A stretch of 64,000 nucleotides of DNA from Tepidiphilus olei (GCF_006980705.1 NZ_SBHO01000007.1:1-64000), one strand, 5' to 3'; shown: positions 11,071 through 20,331, numbered from the stretch's first letter. Translations and numbers: made by a program. Notes: generated by a model not told the origin, from the letters alone.

Positions 11071-11681
11071 TCGGACTCGTGCGCGGTATCGTCCGCGAAA
11101 AGGCCCCGCCTCGGATCCTCGTCGATACCGGACCCCTCGGCTACGAGCTGCTCGTACCCATGAGCACCTTTTACACCCTACCGGCGATCGGGCAGGAAGT
11201 GACGCTGCGCACGCATCTCCTGGTGCGCGAGGACGAACACCAGCTCTATGGCTTTGCCACGGAAGAAGAGCGCCATGCCTTCCGCCAGCTCATTCGCATC
11301 GCCGGCATCGGTGCGCGTACGGCGCTCGCCATCCTCTCGGGCCTGAGCGTGCGCGAGCTGCGCGAAGCCGTTTTGCTGCAAGACGGCGGTCGGCTCGTCA
11401 AAATTCCCGGCATCGGCAAGAAGACCGCCGAGCGCTTGCTGCTCGAGCTCAAGGACAAGACGGGATCGCTCCAACCCAGCGGCACGACCCCATCGACCGA
11501 GGCCGGTTCGATCGGTGCCTGCGCCGTAGAAGAGACCGTGCGCACCGAGATCGTCGCCGCACTCTTGGCGCTGGGTTACTCCGAGCGCGAGGCGCTGCGC
11601 GCCGTGGCAGACCTCCCGCCGCAGACCGACACAGCCTCCGGCATACGGCTCGCGCTCAAGTCCTTGGCGCCGGTGGGTTAG
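11067..11681 (+). CDS. ruvA: Holliday junction DNA helicase subunit RuvA
   Basis: RuvA binds Holliday junctions as a tetramer and positions the RuvB motor. The 204-aa protein begins MIGLVRG, has the OB-fold N-domain, the paired helix-hairpin-helix motifs (IAGIGARTALAILSG and IPGIGKKTAERLLLE) and a C-terminal RuvB-binding domain (EIVAALLALGYSEREA). The ATG at 11067 overlaps the previous stop. Neither ruvC nor ruvB is adjacent: the gene ends at the border of a 144-bp MITE-like element, and its TAG stop lies within that element's flanking TTAG. Confidence 0.97.
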   Translation: MIGLVRGIVREKAPPRILVDTGPLGYELLVPMSTFYTLPAIGQEVTLRTHLLVREDEHQLYGFATEEERHAFRQLIRIAGIGARTALAILSGLSVRELREAVLLQDGGRLVKIPGIGKKTAERLLLELKDKTGSLQPSGTTPSTEAGSIGACAVEETVRTEIVAALLALGYSEREALRAVADLPPQTDTASGIRLALKSLAPVG

Positions 11682-11825
11682 GGAGACGCTGAAGAAATGA
11701 GCGAGCGGGATGAAGCGCAAGGCGGAAGGTAGCGCAGCGACCGAGACATATTGAGTGGATAGGCGAGGGAGCAAGCACCGCGCAACGCAGCGATTCGCCC
11801 GCGCAGCCAATCATTCAGCGTTTCC
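11682..11825. repeat. MITE-like element, copy A (144 bp, TTAG target duplication)
   Basis: The ends are imperfect inverted repeats, GGAGACGCTGA at the left and TCAGCGTTTCC at the right. The element is flanked on both sides by TTAG (11678-11681 and 11826-11829), a probable 4-bp target duplication fitting the YTAR rule known for the IS5 subgroup. It encodes no convincing protein. It is the same length as the copy at 59145-59288 and differs from it at about seven positions by eye. The left TTAG contains the ruvA stop, and the right one contains the stop of the converging AEC gene. Confidence 0.8.
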
Positions 11826-12734
11826 TTAGCCCGGAGGGAAGAGCGCCAGCACCATCGCCAAGGCAAGCGGCAGAAAGAGCACCGCGGCCAGGTTGCCGAC
11901 CAGAACGATGGACGCGACCTTGTCCGGTTCTTGGCCATAGCGTTCAGCGAACAGGTAATTGAGCACCGCTGGCGGCAGAGCACCGAAGATCACCAACAGC
12001 GCCGACTCGAGCGGCTCCAGGCGCACCCCCATCAACCGGTAGAGACCGATCATCGCCGCGGCGAGCGCCATGCCCGCGAGGGGGCGGGCCACGGCGACGA
12101 TCGTCCCCAAACGCCAAGCGCGAATGGGCGTCTCGGCCAGGCGCACGCCGAGGCCGAAGAGCATGAGCGGAATCGAAATGTCACCCAACATCTTGATGGT
12201 GGTGAGCAAGGGCGGCCAAACCGTCCAACCCGCCGCGCCCACGGCAAGCCCGGCGAAAGCGGCCAGCAGCGTGGGCACGCGCCAGAGATGGAACAGCCGG
12301 GCACGGCGATCGAGCAACCACACTCCCAGGCTGAAGTGCAACAAGTTGCTGACGATGAAGAGCACCACCATGGGGGGCAAAGCCACCTCACCAAAGGTCA
12401 ACAAGGCGAGAGGCAAGCCGAGATTACCGCAATTGTTGAACATCATCGGAGGGGCGAGCGTCCGCACCTCCTGCCGCAGGTGACGGGCAAGTCCCCACCC
12501 CATCAGCCCCGAGCCGCACACGAGGACCGCGGCAGCAAGCACGAGGGACAGATACTCCCTGACATCGACATGCCGGCCGGCGAGCGCGGCGAAGACGAGC
12601 GCCGGGGTGAAGACGTCCATGTTGAGCCGGTTCGCTCCCGAGAGCTCGGGGCGGTGGCGCTTGCCGACGACGTAGCCCAACGCCACCAAGGCGAAGAGGG
12701 GGAAGAGGATTTCGACGATGCGCTGTGCGAGCAC
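11826..12734 (-). CDS. AEC-family (auxin efflux carrier type) transporter
   Basis: A 302-aa integral membrane protein with about ten hydrophobic segments. The family's conserved patterns appear: PLFALVALGYVVGK near the N-terminus, MFNNCGNLGLPLALL in the middle and a C-terminal half with IPLMLFGLGVRL. Relatives export or import small organic anions such as malate; the substrate here is unknown. The start is a GTG at 12732-12734, nine bases after the hslU stop, so it is probably the last gene of the hslV-hslU unit. Its TAA stop lies in the right-hand TTAG flanking the MITE-like element. Confidence 0.85.
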   Translation of the reverse strand: MLAQRIVEILFPLFALVALGYVVGKRHRPELSGANRLNMDVFTPALVFAALAGRHVDVREYLSLVLAAAVLVCGSGLMGWGLARHLRQEVRTLAPPMMFNNCGNLGLPLALLTFGEVALPPMVVLFIVSNLLHFSLGVWLLDRRARLFHLWRVPTLLAAFAGLAVGAAGWTVWPPLLTTIKMLGDISIPLMLFGLGVRLAETPIRAWRLGTIVAVARPLAGMALAAAMIGLYRLMGVRLEPLESALLVIFGALPPAVLNYLFAERYGQEPDKVASIVLVGNLAAVLFLPLALAMVLALFPPG

Positions 12735-12743
12735 GACCGTGCC

Positions 12744-14069
12744 TCACAGCACGTAGCGTGCCAGATCCTCGTCGCCAGCCAAATCGGCCAGCCGCCCATC
12801 GACGTAGGCAGCATCGATCACCACCGGTGGCAGCGGCTCCCCTCCGGCACGGAAAGAAACTTCTTCGAGGAGTTTCTCCATCACCGTGTATAGACGCCGC
12901 GCACCGATGTTCTCGACGCGCTCGTTCACCGCCCAGGCGATCTCGGCGAGCCGTCGCACACCGTCGGGGGCGAATTCGAGTTCCACCCCGTCGGTGGCCA
13001 ACAGCGCCCGGTACTGCTCCACCAGGCTCGCTTCCGTCTCGGTGAGGATGCGCACGAAGTCGTCTACCGTGAGGCTGTCGAGCTCGACCCGGATGGGGAA
13101 GCGCCCCTGCAGCTCGGGAATGAGGTCGCTCGGTTTGCTCAGGTGGAAAGCGCCCGAAGCGATGAAGAGGATATGGTCGGTGCGCACCATGCCATACTTG
13201 GTGGCCACGGTGGTTCCTTCCACCAGCGGTAGCAAATCGCGCTGCACACCCTGGCGCGAGACGTCGGTCCCTGCCGATTCCTGGCGCGCGGCGATCTTGT
13301 CGATCTCGTCGAGAAAGACGATGCCGTTTTGCTCCACGGCCTGCAGTGCTTCCTGCTTGAGCTCTTCGTCATCGACCAGCTTGGCGGCCTCTTCTTCCGT
13401 GAGCACTTCCATCGCCTCGCACACCCGCATCTTGCGCGTGCGCCGCTTGCCGCTGCCCAGCGTCTGAAAAAGCCCCTGCAGCTGCTGAGTGAGCTCTTCC
13501 ATGCCTGGCGGGCCGAAGATCTCGGCACGCACGGCGGGTGAGACCACCTCGATTTCGATCTCTTTTTCGTCGAGCTGGCCTTCGCGCAGCATCTTGCGGA
13601 ATTTCTGCCGCGTGGCGCTCTCGGTCGGCACCGGCTCGTCGCCGAAGGAACGCGCCGGCGGCAGCAACACGTCCAGGATGCGATCCTCGGCGGCGTCACG
13701 CGCTCGGTCGCGCACTCGACGCATGGCCCGCTCCTTGGCCTCTTTCATGGCGATTTCGACCAAATCACGGATGATGGTGTCGACGTCGCGCCCCACGTAG
13801 CCGACCTCGGTGAATTTCGTGGCCTCGATCTTGATGAAAGGTGCATTGGCAAGCCGCGCGAGCCGTCGGGCGATCTCGGTCTTGCCCACGCCGGTGGGAC
13901 CGATCATGAGGATGTTCTTGGGGGTGATCTCGTGGCGCAGCGGCTCGGGCACCTGGGCGCGGCGCCAGCGGTTTCTGAGCGCCACGGCCACGGCGCGCTT
14001 GGCCTCGTGCTGGCCGACGATGTACTTGTCGAGTTCCGAGACGATCTCGCGGCAGGTGAGCGGGGTCAT
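12744..14069 (-). CDS. hslU: ATP-dependent protease ATPase subunit HslU
   Basis: The AAA+ unfoldase that feeds HslV. 441 aa with Walker A GPTGVGKT (57-64), Walker B FLDEIDK (about 250) and the pore-type motif [11 protein letters not shown]. The sensor 2/C-terminal region ends [20 protein letters not shown], the conserved tail that docks into HslV. The start MTPLTCREI is at 14067-14069 and overlaps the hslV stop (ATGA), so the two subunits are translationally coupled. Confidence 0.98.
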   Translation of the reverse strand: MTPLTCREIVSELDKYIVGQHEAKRAVAVALRNRWRRAQVPEPLRHEITPKNILMIGPTGVGKTEIARRLARLANAPFIKIEATKFTEVGYVGRDVDTIIRDLVEIAMKEAKERAMRRVRDRARDAAEDRILDVLLPPARSFGDEPVPTESATRQKFRKMLREGQLDEKEIEIEVVSPAVRAEIFGPPGMEELTQQLQGLFQTLGSGKRRTRKMRVCEAMEVLTEEEAAKLVDDEELKQEALQAVEQNGIVFLDEIDKIAARQESAGTDVSRQGVQRDLLPLVEGTTVATKYGMVRTDHILFIASGAFHLSKPSDLIPELQGRFPIRVELDSLTVDDFVRILTETEASLVEQYRALLATDGVELEFAPDGVRRLAEIAWAVNERVENIGARRLYTVMEKLLEEVSFRAGGEPLPPVVIDAAYVDGRLADLAGDEDLARYVL

Positions 14070-14602
14070 TCCAGCACCTCGATGACGTGGTTTTGATTGG
14101 TGTAGATGCACAGATCACCGGCGATGCGCAAGGATTCGGCGACGATCTCTCGTGGCGGCAGCGCGGTGTGGCGCAATAGCGCCTGGGCCGCCGCCTGGGC
14201 ATAAGCTCCACCCGAGCCGATGGCGACGATCCCCTCCTCGGGTTCGAGTACGTCACCATTGCCAGTCAGGATGAGGGAATGCTCGCGGTCGGCCACCGCG
14301 AGCATGGCCTCCAGCCGGCGCAGCATGCGATCGGTGCGCCAATCCTTGGAGAGCTCGACCGCGGCGCGCAGCAGATGTCCTTGGTGCTTCTCGAGCTTGG
14401 ACTCGAAGCGCTCGAAAAGGGTGAAGGCGTCGGCCGTGGCCCCGGCGAAACCGGCGAGGACCTTGCCGTGATAGAGCGTGCGCACCTTGCGCGCCGTGGC
14501 CTTGACGACCACGTTACCCAGAGTGACCTGCCCGTCGCCCCCCAGCGCCACCATGGTGCCGCGGCGCACCGACAGGATCGTGGTGCCGTGATAGGGTTCC
14601 AT
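14066..14602 (-). CDS. hslV: ATP-dependent protease peptidase subunit HslV
   Basis: A threonine protease that forms the double-hexamer core of HslVU. The 178-aa precursor carries a six-residue propeptide (MEPYHG) before Thr7, the nucleophile exposed after processing (TTILSVRRG). Other conserved blocks are [42 protein letters not shown] and [13 protein letters not shown]. The start ATG follows AGGAGTCT. It is transcribed leftward with hslU and probably the upstream STAS gene. Confidence 0.98.
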   Translation of the reverse strand: MEPYHGTTILSVRRGTMVALGGDGQVTLGNVVVKATARKVRTLYHGKVLAGFAGATADAFTLFERFESKLEKHQGHLLRAAVELSKDWRTDRMLRRLEAMLAVADREHSLILTGNGDVLEPEEGIVAIGSGGAYAQAAAQALLRHTALPPREIVAESLRIAGDLCIYTNQNHVIEVLE

Positions 14603-14615
14603 GAGACTCCTTCGG

Positions 14616-15680
14616 TTAATAGACTTTCGTTTGGATCGTGGCGACTTGACTCATGCTCAGTACATCGAAGAGGGCGTTCACCACTTGGCTGACGTTGCGC
14701 AGGATCACCTGCTTGCCTTGCCCCTTGAGCGCGGCGAAGGCATTGTAGAGCATGCCCGCAGCGACGAAATCCACACGACGGAGGTCGCGACAATCGATGA
14801 CGATGGAGTCGTGATCGCGAGAATGATTCAGGATCTCCTGTACCAGGTCGCTGATCGAGCGCTCGTCTACGTCTCCCGTCAGCGCCAACTCGCCTTCCGG
14901 AACATCGGGCACGGCAGAGGCATCGCCGGCAGGAGAGGATTCGGCTCCGACACAGGCCGGATCGCTCATCCATACGGGCGGAATGGCCTCGAAGGTTCCG
15001 GCAAAATCGACCACCAGCGATTCGGCCCGCTCCATTTGCCCCGCTGCAGTACGCCAAACGATCTCCAACTCCCATAGGGCACGGTCGTCACCTGCCTTGC
15101 GGCGCGCTTGCTCCAGCACCGAAAGGGCGACATCGAGGCGTAGCCATCGAATCTTGACCCCTTTGTCGAGCAATTTTTTTAGCAAGGCCAACAACAAGGC
15201 CGCCCCCGAGGGCTCGATCCGACGCAATCGGGCAGCATCCAGACGAATTTCCGAGGCCGCTTTGGTCAAGCGCAACAGCCGCTCCTGTAACGGAGCGAAC
15301 GCAGAAGCATCCAGGTTCATGGGCAAGACGACCAGAGGGGCACCAGGCAGCTTGGATCCATGAGCCTCGCCGTCGTCACCGAGCACGGGGGGAGAGCATC
15401 CGAAGTGCACGGCGTAGGCCAGCGCCGCCTCCTCGAATCGTTTGCGATCCCCACGGGCCGCAAGCATGTCGAACAGCACCCACCACGCCTCTTTGGGCGC
15501 GGCGCTATCGGCGAGAAAGCGCTCCAGGGTCGAGAGAGCAGAGACCTCGTCCCCTCGCGCCCAATACATCCCCGCCTCCTGCACGGCGTCTCGCCCCATG
15601 AACAGGTCTTCGACTGCCAGGGCCGTCGCGGCCAAGGCGTCCTCTTCGAAGGCGAACGGATCGTCCGGATCGTGGTTCAT
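14616..15680 (-). CDS. Tandem STAS-domain protein encoded upstream of hslVU
   Basis: 354 aa with no membrane segment. An N-terminal acidic, helical region (about 1-110, tetratricopeptide-like) is followed by two STAS folds. The first is around residues 120-205 ([20 protein letters not shown]) and the second around 265-354 ([20 protein letters not shown] ... [20 protein letters not shown]). STAS domains of anti-sigma antagonists or of MlaB-like proteins usually carry a phosphorylatable serine; the second domain has alanine (FVAAGML) there. Such proteins are a frequent upstream neighbour of hslV in betaproteobacteria, but their role is not known to me. The ATG at 15678-15680 has GGAGG nine bases upstream. 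Confidence 0.75.
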   Translation of the reverse strand: MNHDPDDPFAFEEDALAATALAVEDLFMGRDAVQEAGMYWARGDEVSALSTLERFLADSAAPKEAWWVLFDMLAARGDRKRFEEAALAYAVHFGCSPPVLGDDGEAHGSKLPGAPLVVLPMNLDASAFAPLQERLLRLTKAASEIRLDAARLRRIEPSGAALLLALLKKLLDKGVKIRWLRLDVALSVLEQARRKAGDDRALWELEIVWRTAAGQMERAESLVVDFAGTFEAIPPVWMSDPACVGAESSPAGDASAVPDVPEGELALTGDVDERSISDLVQEILNHSRDHDSIVIDCRDLRRVDFVAAGMLYNAFAALKGQGKQVILRNVSQVVNALFDVLSMSQVATIQTKVY

Positions 15681-15837
15681 ACCGCAGGGCTCCTCCCGAT
15701 CTTTGCAGTCTACCTGCAGAATCGCGCCACGCCAATCTCCAGAGGCACGGCGAACGATCTTCCCTGCGGCGCAACCACAGGTTTGCCGACCGCGGCGCTC
15801 GGCGATTCTTCAAGGGTCTGGCCCCCGGCCGATACGC

Positions 15838-15843
15838 TATAAT
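15838..15843 (+). promoter_or_regulatory. -10 element TATAAT of the ybgC-tol-pal operon
   Basis: A perfect TATAAT ends only ten bases before the ATG of ybgC at 15854. Initiation would fall at about 15850, leaving a leader of just a few bases. No good -35 lies 16-18 bp upstream. The short leader is an inference that depends on this being the used promoter. Confidence 0.5.
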
Positions 15844-15853
15844 CGGCTTCATC

Positions 15854-16273
15854 ATGGATCCCTCTGCCCCTGCCGCTGCCCACACGCTCGAGATCCGCGT
15901 CTATTACGAAGACACCGATTGCGCCGGTGTCGTCTATTATGCCAACTATCTCCGTTTTTGCGAGCGCGGGCGCACCGAATTTTTGCGCGCCCTCGGTTTC
16001 TCGCAAAGTCGGCTGATGCGCGAACACGGAATCGGGTTCGTCGTGCATCGGCTGCAGGCGCACTATCGCCACCCGGCACGGCTCGACGACCGGTTACAAC
16101 TGGTAACCCGCGTACACGCCTTGGCGCGCGCCAGCATCGTCTTTACACAACGGCTCTGGCGCGATACGCTGCCGATCTTCGACGCCGAGGTCACCGTGGC
16201 CTGCGTCGATCTGCAGCGTGGCCGGCCAGTCGCGCTTCCAGCCGTCTTACGCACGCAGATCCCCCTTTCCTGA
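15854..16273 (+). CDS. ybgC: Acyl-CoA thioesterase YbgC (tol-pal associated)
   Basis: 139-aa hotdog-fold thioesterase. The family signature with the catalytic aspartate, VYYEDTDCAGVVYYANYLRF, is at about residues 16-35. YbgC hydrolyses short acyl-CoAs and has been found with phospholipid-synthesis enzymes. It is the first gene of ybgC-tolQ-tolR-tolA-tolB-pal-cpoB, the standard order. Confidence 0.95.
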   Translation: MDPSAPAAAHTLEIRVYYEDTDCAGVVYYANYLRFCERGRTEFLRALGFSQSRLMREHGIGFVVHRLQAHYRHPARLDDRLQLVTRVHALARASIVFTQRLWRDTLPIFDAEVTVACVDLQRGRPVALPAVLRTQIPLS

Positions 16274-16292
16274 GCCCACCATTCCGTCCACC

Positions 16293-16967
16293 ATGAACGT
16301 CACCACCGATTTGTCGTTTACCCATCTGATCCTGCAAGCCAGCGTGCCGGTCCAACTGGTCATGCTCATCCTCGTCCTGTTGTCGGTCATGTCCTGGTAC
16401 TGGATTTTCCGCAAGATTTTCCAAGTCCGGCACGCACGCCGACGCACCGATGCCTTCGAGACGAGTTTCTGGCAGGGTAGCGACCTCGAAACGCTCGCGC
16501 GCATGACCGAAACACGCCTACAACATGCCGGTCCCATGGAGCTCGTCTTCCTTGCCGCATGGCGCGAATTCCTGCGCCAGCGCAGTCGCTCGCTCGACCC
16601 TGCGGCCGAACTCGAGAGCGTTCGCCGGGCCATGCGCGCTGCCTATCAGCGCGAAATGGACGAACTGGAGGCACACCTGTCCTTCCTCGCCTCCACCGCT
16701 TCGGTGGCACCCTACATCGGCTTGCTCGGCACGGTCTGGGGCATCATGAACTCCTTCCGCGGCCTGGCGAACATGACTTCGGCCACGCTGTCGCACGTTG
16801 CACCGGGCATCGCCGAGGCGCTCATCGCCACGGCGATCGGCCTCTTCGCCGCCATTCCCGCAGCGGTGGCCTACAACCACTTCACCCATGACATCGAGCG
16901 CCTGTCGGTACGCATCGAGACTTTCATGGAAGAACTGACGAACCTGCTGCAACGGCAGCTGCGCTGA
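16293..16967 (+). CDS. tolQ: Tol-Pal system proton channel subunit TolQ
   Basis: 224-aa member of the MotA/TolQ/ExbB family. Three transmembrane helices are visible, near residues 12-32, 128-150 and 165-187. The last two carry the conserved ASVAPYIGLLGTVWGIMNSF and GIAEALIATAIGLFAAIPAA. With TolR it uses the proton gradient to energise TolA during outer-membrane constriction. The ATG at 16293 (MNVTTDL) fits the family start. Confidence 0.97.
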   Translation: MNVTTDLSFTHLILQASVPVQLVMLILVLLSVMSWYWIFRKIFQVRHARRRTDAFETSFWQGSDLETLARMTETRLQHAGPMELVFLAAWREFLRQRSRSLDPAAELESVRRAMRAAYQREMDELEAHLSFLASTASVAPYIGLLGTVWGIMNSFRGLANMTSATLSHVAPGIAEALIATAIGLFAAIPAAVAYNHFTHDIERLSVRIETFMEELTNLLQRQLR

Positions 16968-16983
16968 CGCCGGAGGCATTCCG

Positions 16984-17418
16984 ATGGCCAAACGCAAGTT
17001 GATGAACCAGATGAACGTCGTACCCTACATCGACGTCATGTTGGTGCTCCTGGTGATCTTCATGGTCACCGCCCCCATGATCCAGCTGGGCAACGTCGAG
17101 CTGCCCAGCGTGGGCAATCTGCCTGCACCTCCCTCGCAAGCAGCGATCGTGATCGTGCGGGCCGACGGTAGCCTTGCACTCAAGCCGAACCCCGCCGCGC
17201 CCGAAAAGAACGTCGACGGGCCGACGCTTCTGCGCGAGCTACAGGCGCTCAAAGCCAAGGATCCGAACCTGGCGATCGTCGTGGCCGGAGATCGTCGTGC
17301 CACCTACGAGAAAATCATGGACACGCTCGACCGGCTGCGCAACGAAGGCTACACCCGCATCAGCTTGCAGACGAGCAGTTCCCCGCGATCGCCGACCGGA
17401 GGCGCCACCGCGCCCTGA
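16984..17418 (+). CDS. tolR: Tol-Pal system protein TolR
   Basis: 144 aa, ExbD/TolR family. One N-terminal transmembrane helix contains the conserved aspartate (VVPYIDVMLVLLVIFMVTAP). A periplasmic domain ends in the usual LDRLRNEGYTRISLQT. The N-terminal NQMNVVPYIDV matches the TolR motif that couples proton flow with TolQ. It starts 16 bp after tolQ. Confidence 0.97.
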   Translation: MAKRKLMNQMNVVPYIDVMLVLLVIFMVTAPMIQLGNVELPSVGNLPAPPSQAAIVIVRADGSLALKPNPAAPEKNVDGPTLLRELQALKAKDPNLAIVVAGDRRATYEKIMDTLDRLRNEGYTRISLQTSSSPRSPTGGATAP

Positions 17419-17425
17419 GCCCCTC

Positions 17426-18376
17426 ATGGCAGAGCCTTTTTTCCGCTCCTCCGCCCCCTCGCCCCGTCGCAGCAGGCAAGGCAAACTGCTTGCCATGATG
17501 CTTGCCGTGGGGCTGCACCTGCTGCTCCTATCCTTCATCGCTTTCTCGGTTCGATGGAAAGTCGGCGAGCCCTCGCCCTTGCTCGTCGATCTCGTGGCCG
17601 CACCACAGGCCGCCCACACACAGCTCGCCAAAAACCCGGACCCCACCCCGGGTCCTCAGCCGGCACCCAAGCCCGAGCCCAAACCGGAACCCGCTCCACC
17701 CAAACCGGAACCTCGTCCGGAGCCCCCCAAGCCCCTGCCGGAACCGAAACCCGAGCCCAAACCGGAACCGCCCAAGCCGGCGCCGGCGCCTCCGCCCAAG
17801 CCCGAGCCGCCCAAAGCCGAACCCAAGCCCTCCGCGCTGGAGAAACCCGACATCGCGCTCAAGGAAGAGGCGAAAAAACCCGAACCCAAGAAAGAACCGC
17901 CCAAGGAAGAACCGAAGAAAGAGCCGCCCAAACCGGAAAAAGAGCCCCCCAAGCCCGAGCCGAAGAAACCCGAACCGAAGAAGGAACCGCCGCTCGACGA
18001 CTTCGCCAAGCTCGCCGAGGCGCGCTTGCGCCAGCAAAGCCCCAACGCGCCAGCGCAGACTCCGAGCACCGGTGGCGCCCCCGGTGGCCCGTCGGAGCAG
18101 GCCCGCGCCACCTACATCGACCAGATCCGCGCCAAGGTGCGAGGCAACATCGTCGTTCCACCGGGCGTGCAAGGAAACCCGGAAGCGGTATTCATCGTCG
18201 ACCAGCTGCCGGACGGGACGGTCATCAACGTCCGCCTGGTACAATCCTCCGGCAATCCGGCGCTCGACGCCGCCCTCGAGCGCGCGATCCGGCGCTCCAG
18301 CCCCCTGCCGCTACCCGAAGACAAGCGGCTCTTCGAGCGCACCCTCACTCTCAAGCTGCGGCCATTGGCGCAATGA
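17426..18376 (+). CDS. tolA: Tol-Pal system cell-envelope protein TolA
   Basis: 316-aa periplasm-spanning link between TolQR and the outer membrane. One N-terminal helix (about 21-41, with the family His31) is followed by a roughly 150-residue low-complexity domain II of Pro-Lys-Glu repeats (PEPKPEP, KKEPPKEEPKKEPPKPEK). A C-terminal TonB/TolA domain begins near SEQARATYIDQIRAKVRGNI. Enteric TolA domain II is an alanine-rich helix, so the proline/lysine/glutamate composition implies an extended rod instead. The ATG at 17426 follows the tolR stop by seven bases. Confidence 0.93.
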   Translation: MAEPFFRSSAPSPRRSRQGKLLAMMLAVGLHLLLLSFIAFSVRWKVGEPSPLLVDLVAAPQAAHTQLAKNPDPTPGPQPAPKPEPKPEPAPPKPEPRPEPPKPLPEPKPEPKPEPPKPAPAPPPKPEPPKAEPKPSALEKPDIALKEEAKKPEPKKEPPKEEPKKEPPKPEKEPPKPEPKKPEPKKEPPLDDFAKLAEARLRQQSPNAPAQTPSTGGAPGGPSEQARATYIDQIRAKVRGNIVVPPGVQGNPEAVFIVDQLPDGTVINVRLVQSSGNPALDAALERAIRRSSPLPLPEDKRLFERTLTLKLRPLAQ

Positions 18377-18447
18377 GCACGTGAATGCGTTGCCAGCAAA
18401 GGGAATTTGTGCAAAACTTGCCGCTTCGAATCTTACGGATGATCGCG

Positions 18448-19740
18448 ATGCGGGGATTCGCTCATCACCTCTTCCACTGGCGTCTAGTCGTCACGCTGTT
18501 GCTCGCCACCTGCGCGGCGCTGCCTGCACGGGCGCAGCTGACCGTCGAAATCACCGGCGCCGGCGGTCAACGCATTCCCATCGCCATCCCCTATTTGGCC
18601 GGTGAAGAGCTCTTGCCGACCCCGATTTCCCAGATCGTCGGTCAGGATCTCGCCAAGAGCGGCATCTTCCAGTTGGTCGATGTCGGCCTCCTACGGCTGC
18701 CCGAGGATCAGATCCCAGATTATGCCAACCTCGCCGCGCGCGGCGCCGATGCCGTGCTCGCCGGTAGCGCTACCGTCCTGGGCGCGGGTCAATACGAGGT
18801 TCGGGTGCGGGTATTCGACACGCGGCGCCAGGCCGATCTCGGCGGCATCCTTTACCGCTTCACCCCCTCGCAAACCCGGGCCACCGCGCACCGCATCGCC
18901 GACTTCGTCTATGAAAAGCTCACCGGAATCCCCGGCTACTTCGCCTCACGGCTCGCCTACGTCGTCAAACAGGGGAATCGATACGAACTTCGCATCAGTG
19001 AGGCCGACGGCAGCAACTCGGTCCCGGCGCTCATCTCGCAGGAACCAATCATCTCGCCGACCTGGAGCCCTGACGGCACCAAGGTGGCCTACGTCTCGTT
19101 CGAGGCGAAGAAACCAATCGTATACGTGCATGAGCTCGCCACCGGCCAGCGCCGCGTGGTGGCCAATTTCAAGGGCTCGAACTCCGCACCGGCCTTTTCT
19201 CCCGATGGGCAAAGCATCGCCCTGGCGCTCACTCGCGACGGCATCTCCCAGATCTACCTCGTACCGGTCATGGGTGGCACGCCCGTCCGTCTGTCGCGCA
19301 GCCATGCCATCGACACCGAACCGGTCTTTTCCCCCGACGGCCGCCATATCTATTTCACCTCCGATCGCGGCGGCTCGCCCCAGATCTACCGCATGCCGGC
19401 GAGCGGCGGCGCGGCCGAACGAATCACGTTCGAAGGCGAATACAACGTCAGCCCCGACGTCTCGTCCGACGGCAAGCTGCTCACCTTCGTCACGCGCAAC
19501 CAAGGGCGTTATCAGGTGGCGCTCCTCGACCTGCAAACGCGCCAGCAGCTCATCCTCTCCGATTCCACGCGCGACGAATCGCCTTCGTTCGCGCCCAACG
19601 GACGCATGATCGTCTATGCTTCAGAATTCGGCGGACGAGGATCCCTCTTCGCCGTCTCGACCGATGGCAAAGTTCGCCTTCGCCTCTCGGCCGAGGGAGC
19701 CGACGTGCGGGAACCGGCCTGGGGGCCGCTACCGCGCTGA
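18448..19740 (+). CDS. tolB: Tol-Pal system beta-propeller protein TolB
   Basis: A periplasmic protein of about 430 aa with a signal peptide ([17 protein letters not shown] before QLTVEI). It has an N-terminal anticodon-binding-like domain and a six-bladed propeller with repeated SPDG motifs ([36 protein letters not shown]). It binds Pal and the TolA C-terminus. In-frame ATGs at 18439 and 18448 and an earlier one at 18385 are possible starts; 18448 gives a compact signal peptide. Confidence 0.95.
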   Translation: MRGFAHHLFHWRLVVTLLLATCAALPARAQLTVEITGAGGQRIPIAIPYLAGEELLPTPISQIVGQDLAKSGIFQLVDVGLLRLPEDQIPDYANLAARGADAVLAGSATVLGAGQYEVRVRVFDTRRQADLGGILYRFTPSQTRATAHRIADFVYEKLTGIPGYFASRLAYVVKQGNRYELRISEADGSNSVPALISQEPIISPTWSPDGTKVAYVSFEAKKPIVYVHELATGQRRVVANFKGSNSAPAFSPDGQSIALALTRDGISQIYLVPVMGGTPVRLSRSHAIDTEPVFSPDGRHIYFTSDRGGSPQIYRMPASGGAAERITFEGEYNVSPDVSSDGKLLTFVTRNQGRYQVALLDLQTRQQLILSDSTRDESPSFAPNGRMIVYASEFGGRGSLFAVSTDGKVRLRLSAEGADVREPAWGPLPR

Positions 19741-19792
19741 GGTCCTTTGTGTTCGTTCCCTTTTCAACCATTGCACAGGAACCGTGAAACAA

Positions 19793-20317
19793 ATGAAAAA
19801 ACTACTCACTCCCGCGGTCTTTTGTCTCGGGATCATCCTTTCGGCCTGTTCCTCGACCGGCACCGTGGAAGAAGGCACGGGAAGCGTCGAAGACCGCAAC
19901 GTGGGCGCCGTGACCACGGTGACGCCGACCTCCCCACGCAGCGCCGCACTGGCCGCCCTGCGCGACCCCAACAGCCCCCTGTCCAAGCGCAGCATCTACT
20001 TCGACTTCGACAGCTACGTCGTCAAGCCGGAGTTCCAGTCGCTGGTGCAGGCCCATGGTCGCTTCCTCGCGCAAAACCCGGATTTCAAAGTCCTGATCCA
20101 GGGCAACGCCGACGAGCGCGGTAGCCGTGAGTACAACTTGGCGCTGGGTCAAAAACGCGCCGAGGCGGTCAAGAACGCACTGCTGACCTTCGGTGCGCGC
20201 GAAGATCAGGTCGAAGCGGTGAGCCTGGGCGAGGAGAAGCCCATCTGCACCGATCGCACCGAAGAATGCTACGCGCAAAACCGTCGTGCCGACATTCTAT
20301 ATTCGGGTGAATTTTGA
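19793..20317 (+). CDS. pal: Peptidoglycan-associated lipoprotein Pal
   Basis: 174 aa with a lipoprotein signal (LSAC, lipidated Cys19) and a C-terminal OmpA-like domain that binds peptidoglycan (IYFDFDSYVVKPEF, GNADERGSREYNLALGQKRA, NRRADI). It anchors the outer membrane and is recycled by TolB/TolA. The ATG at 19793 lies 12 bases after AGGA; the in-frame GTG at 19784 is an alternative start adding three residues. Confidence 0.96.
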   Translation: MKKLLTPAVFCLGIILSACSSTGTVEEGTGSVEDRNVGAVTTVTPTSPRSAALAALRDPNSPLSKRSIYFDFDSYVVKPEFQSLVQAHGRFLAQNPDFKVLIQGNADERGSREYNLALGQKRAEAVKNALLTFGAREDQVEAVSLGEEKPICTDRTEECYAQNRRADILYSGEF

Positions 20318-20331
20318 CGGAGGCGCGTTCG

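Noticed and set aside
11682-11825. Reading the 144-bp repeat as the 3' end of a minus-strand coding gene
   Set aside because: The same open frame (VAALPSALRFIPLAHF) occurs in copies A and C next to unrelated genes, so it is repeat sequence, not a protein.
17640-18000. Repeated CCCGAGCCCAAACC-type units that look like a tandem repeat or CRISPR-like array
   Set aside because: They are codons of the Pro-Glu-Lys domain II of TolA, with irregular period and no spacers.
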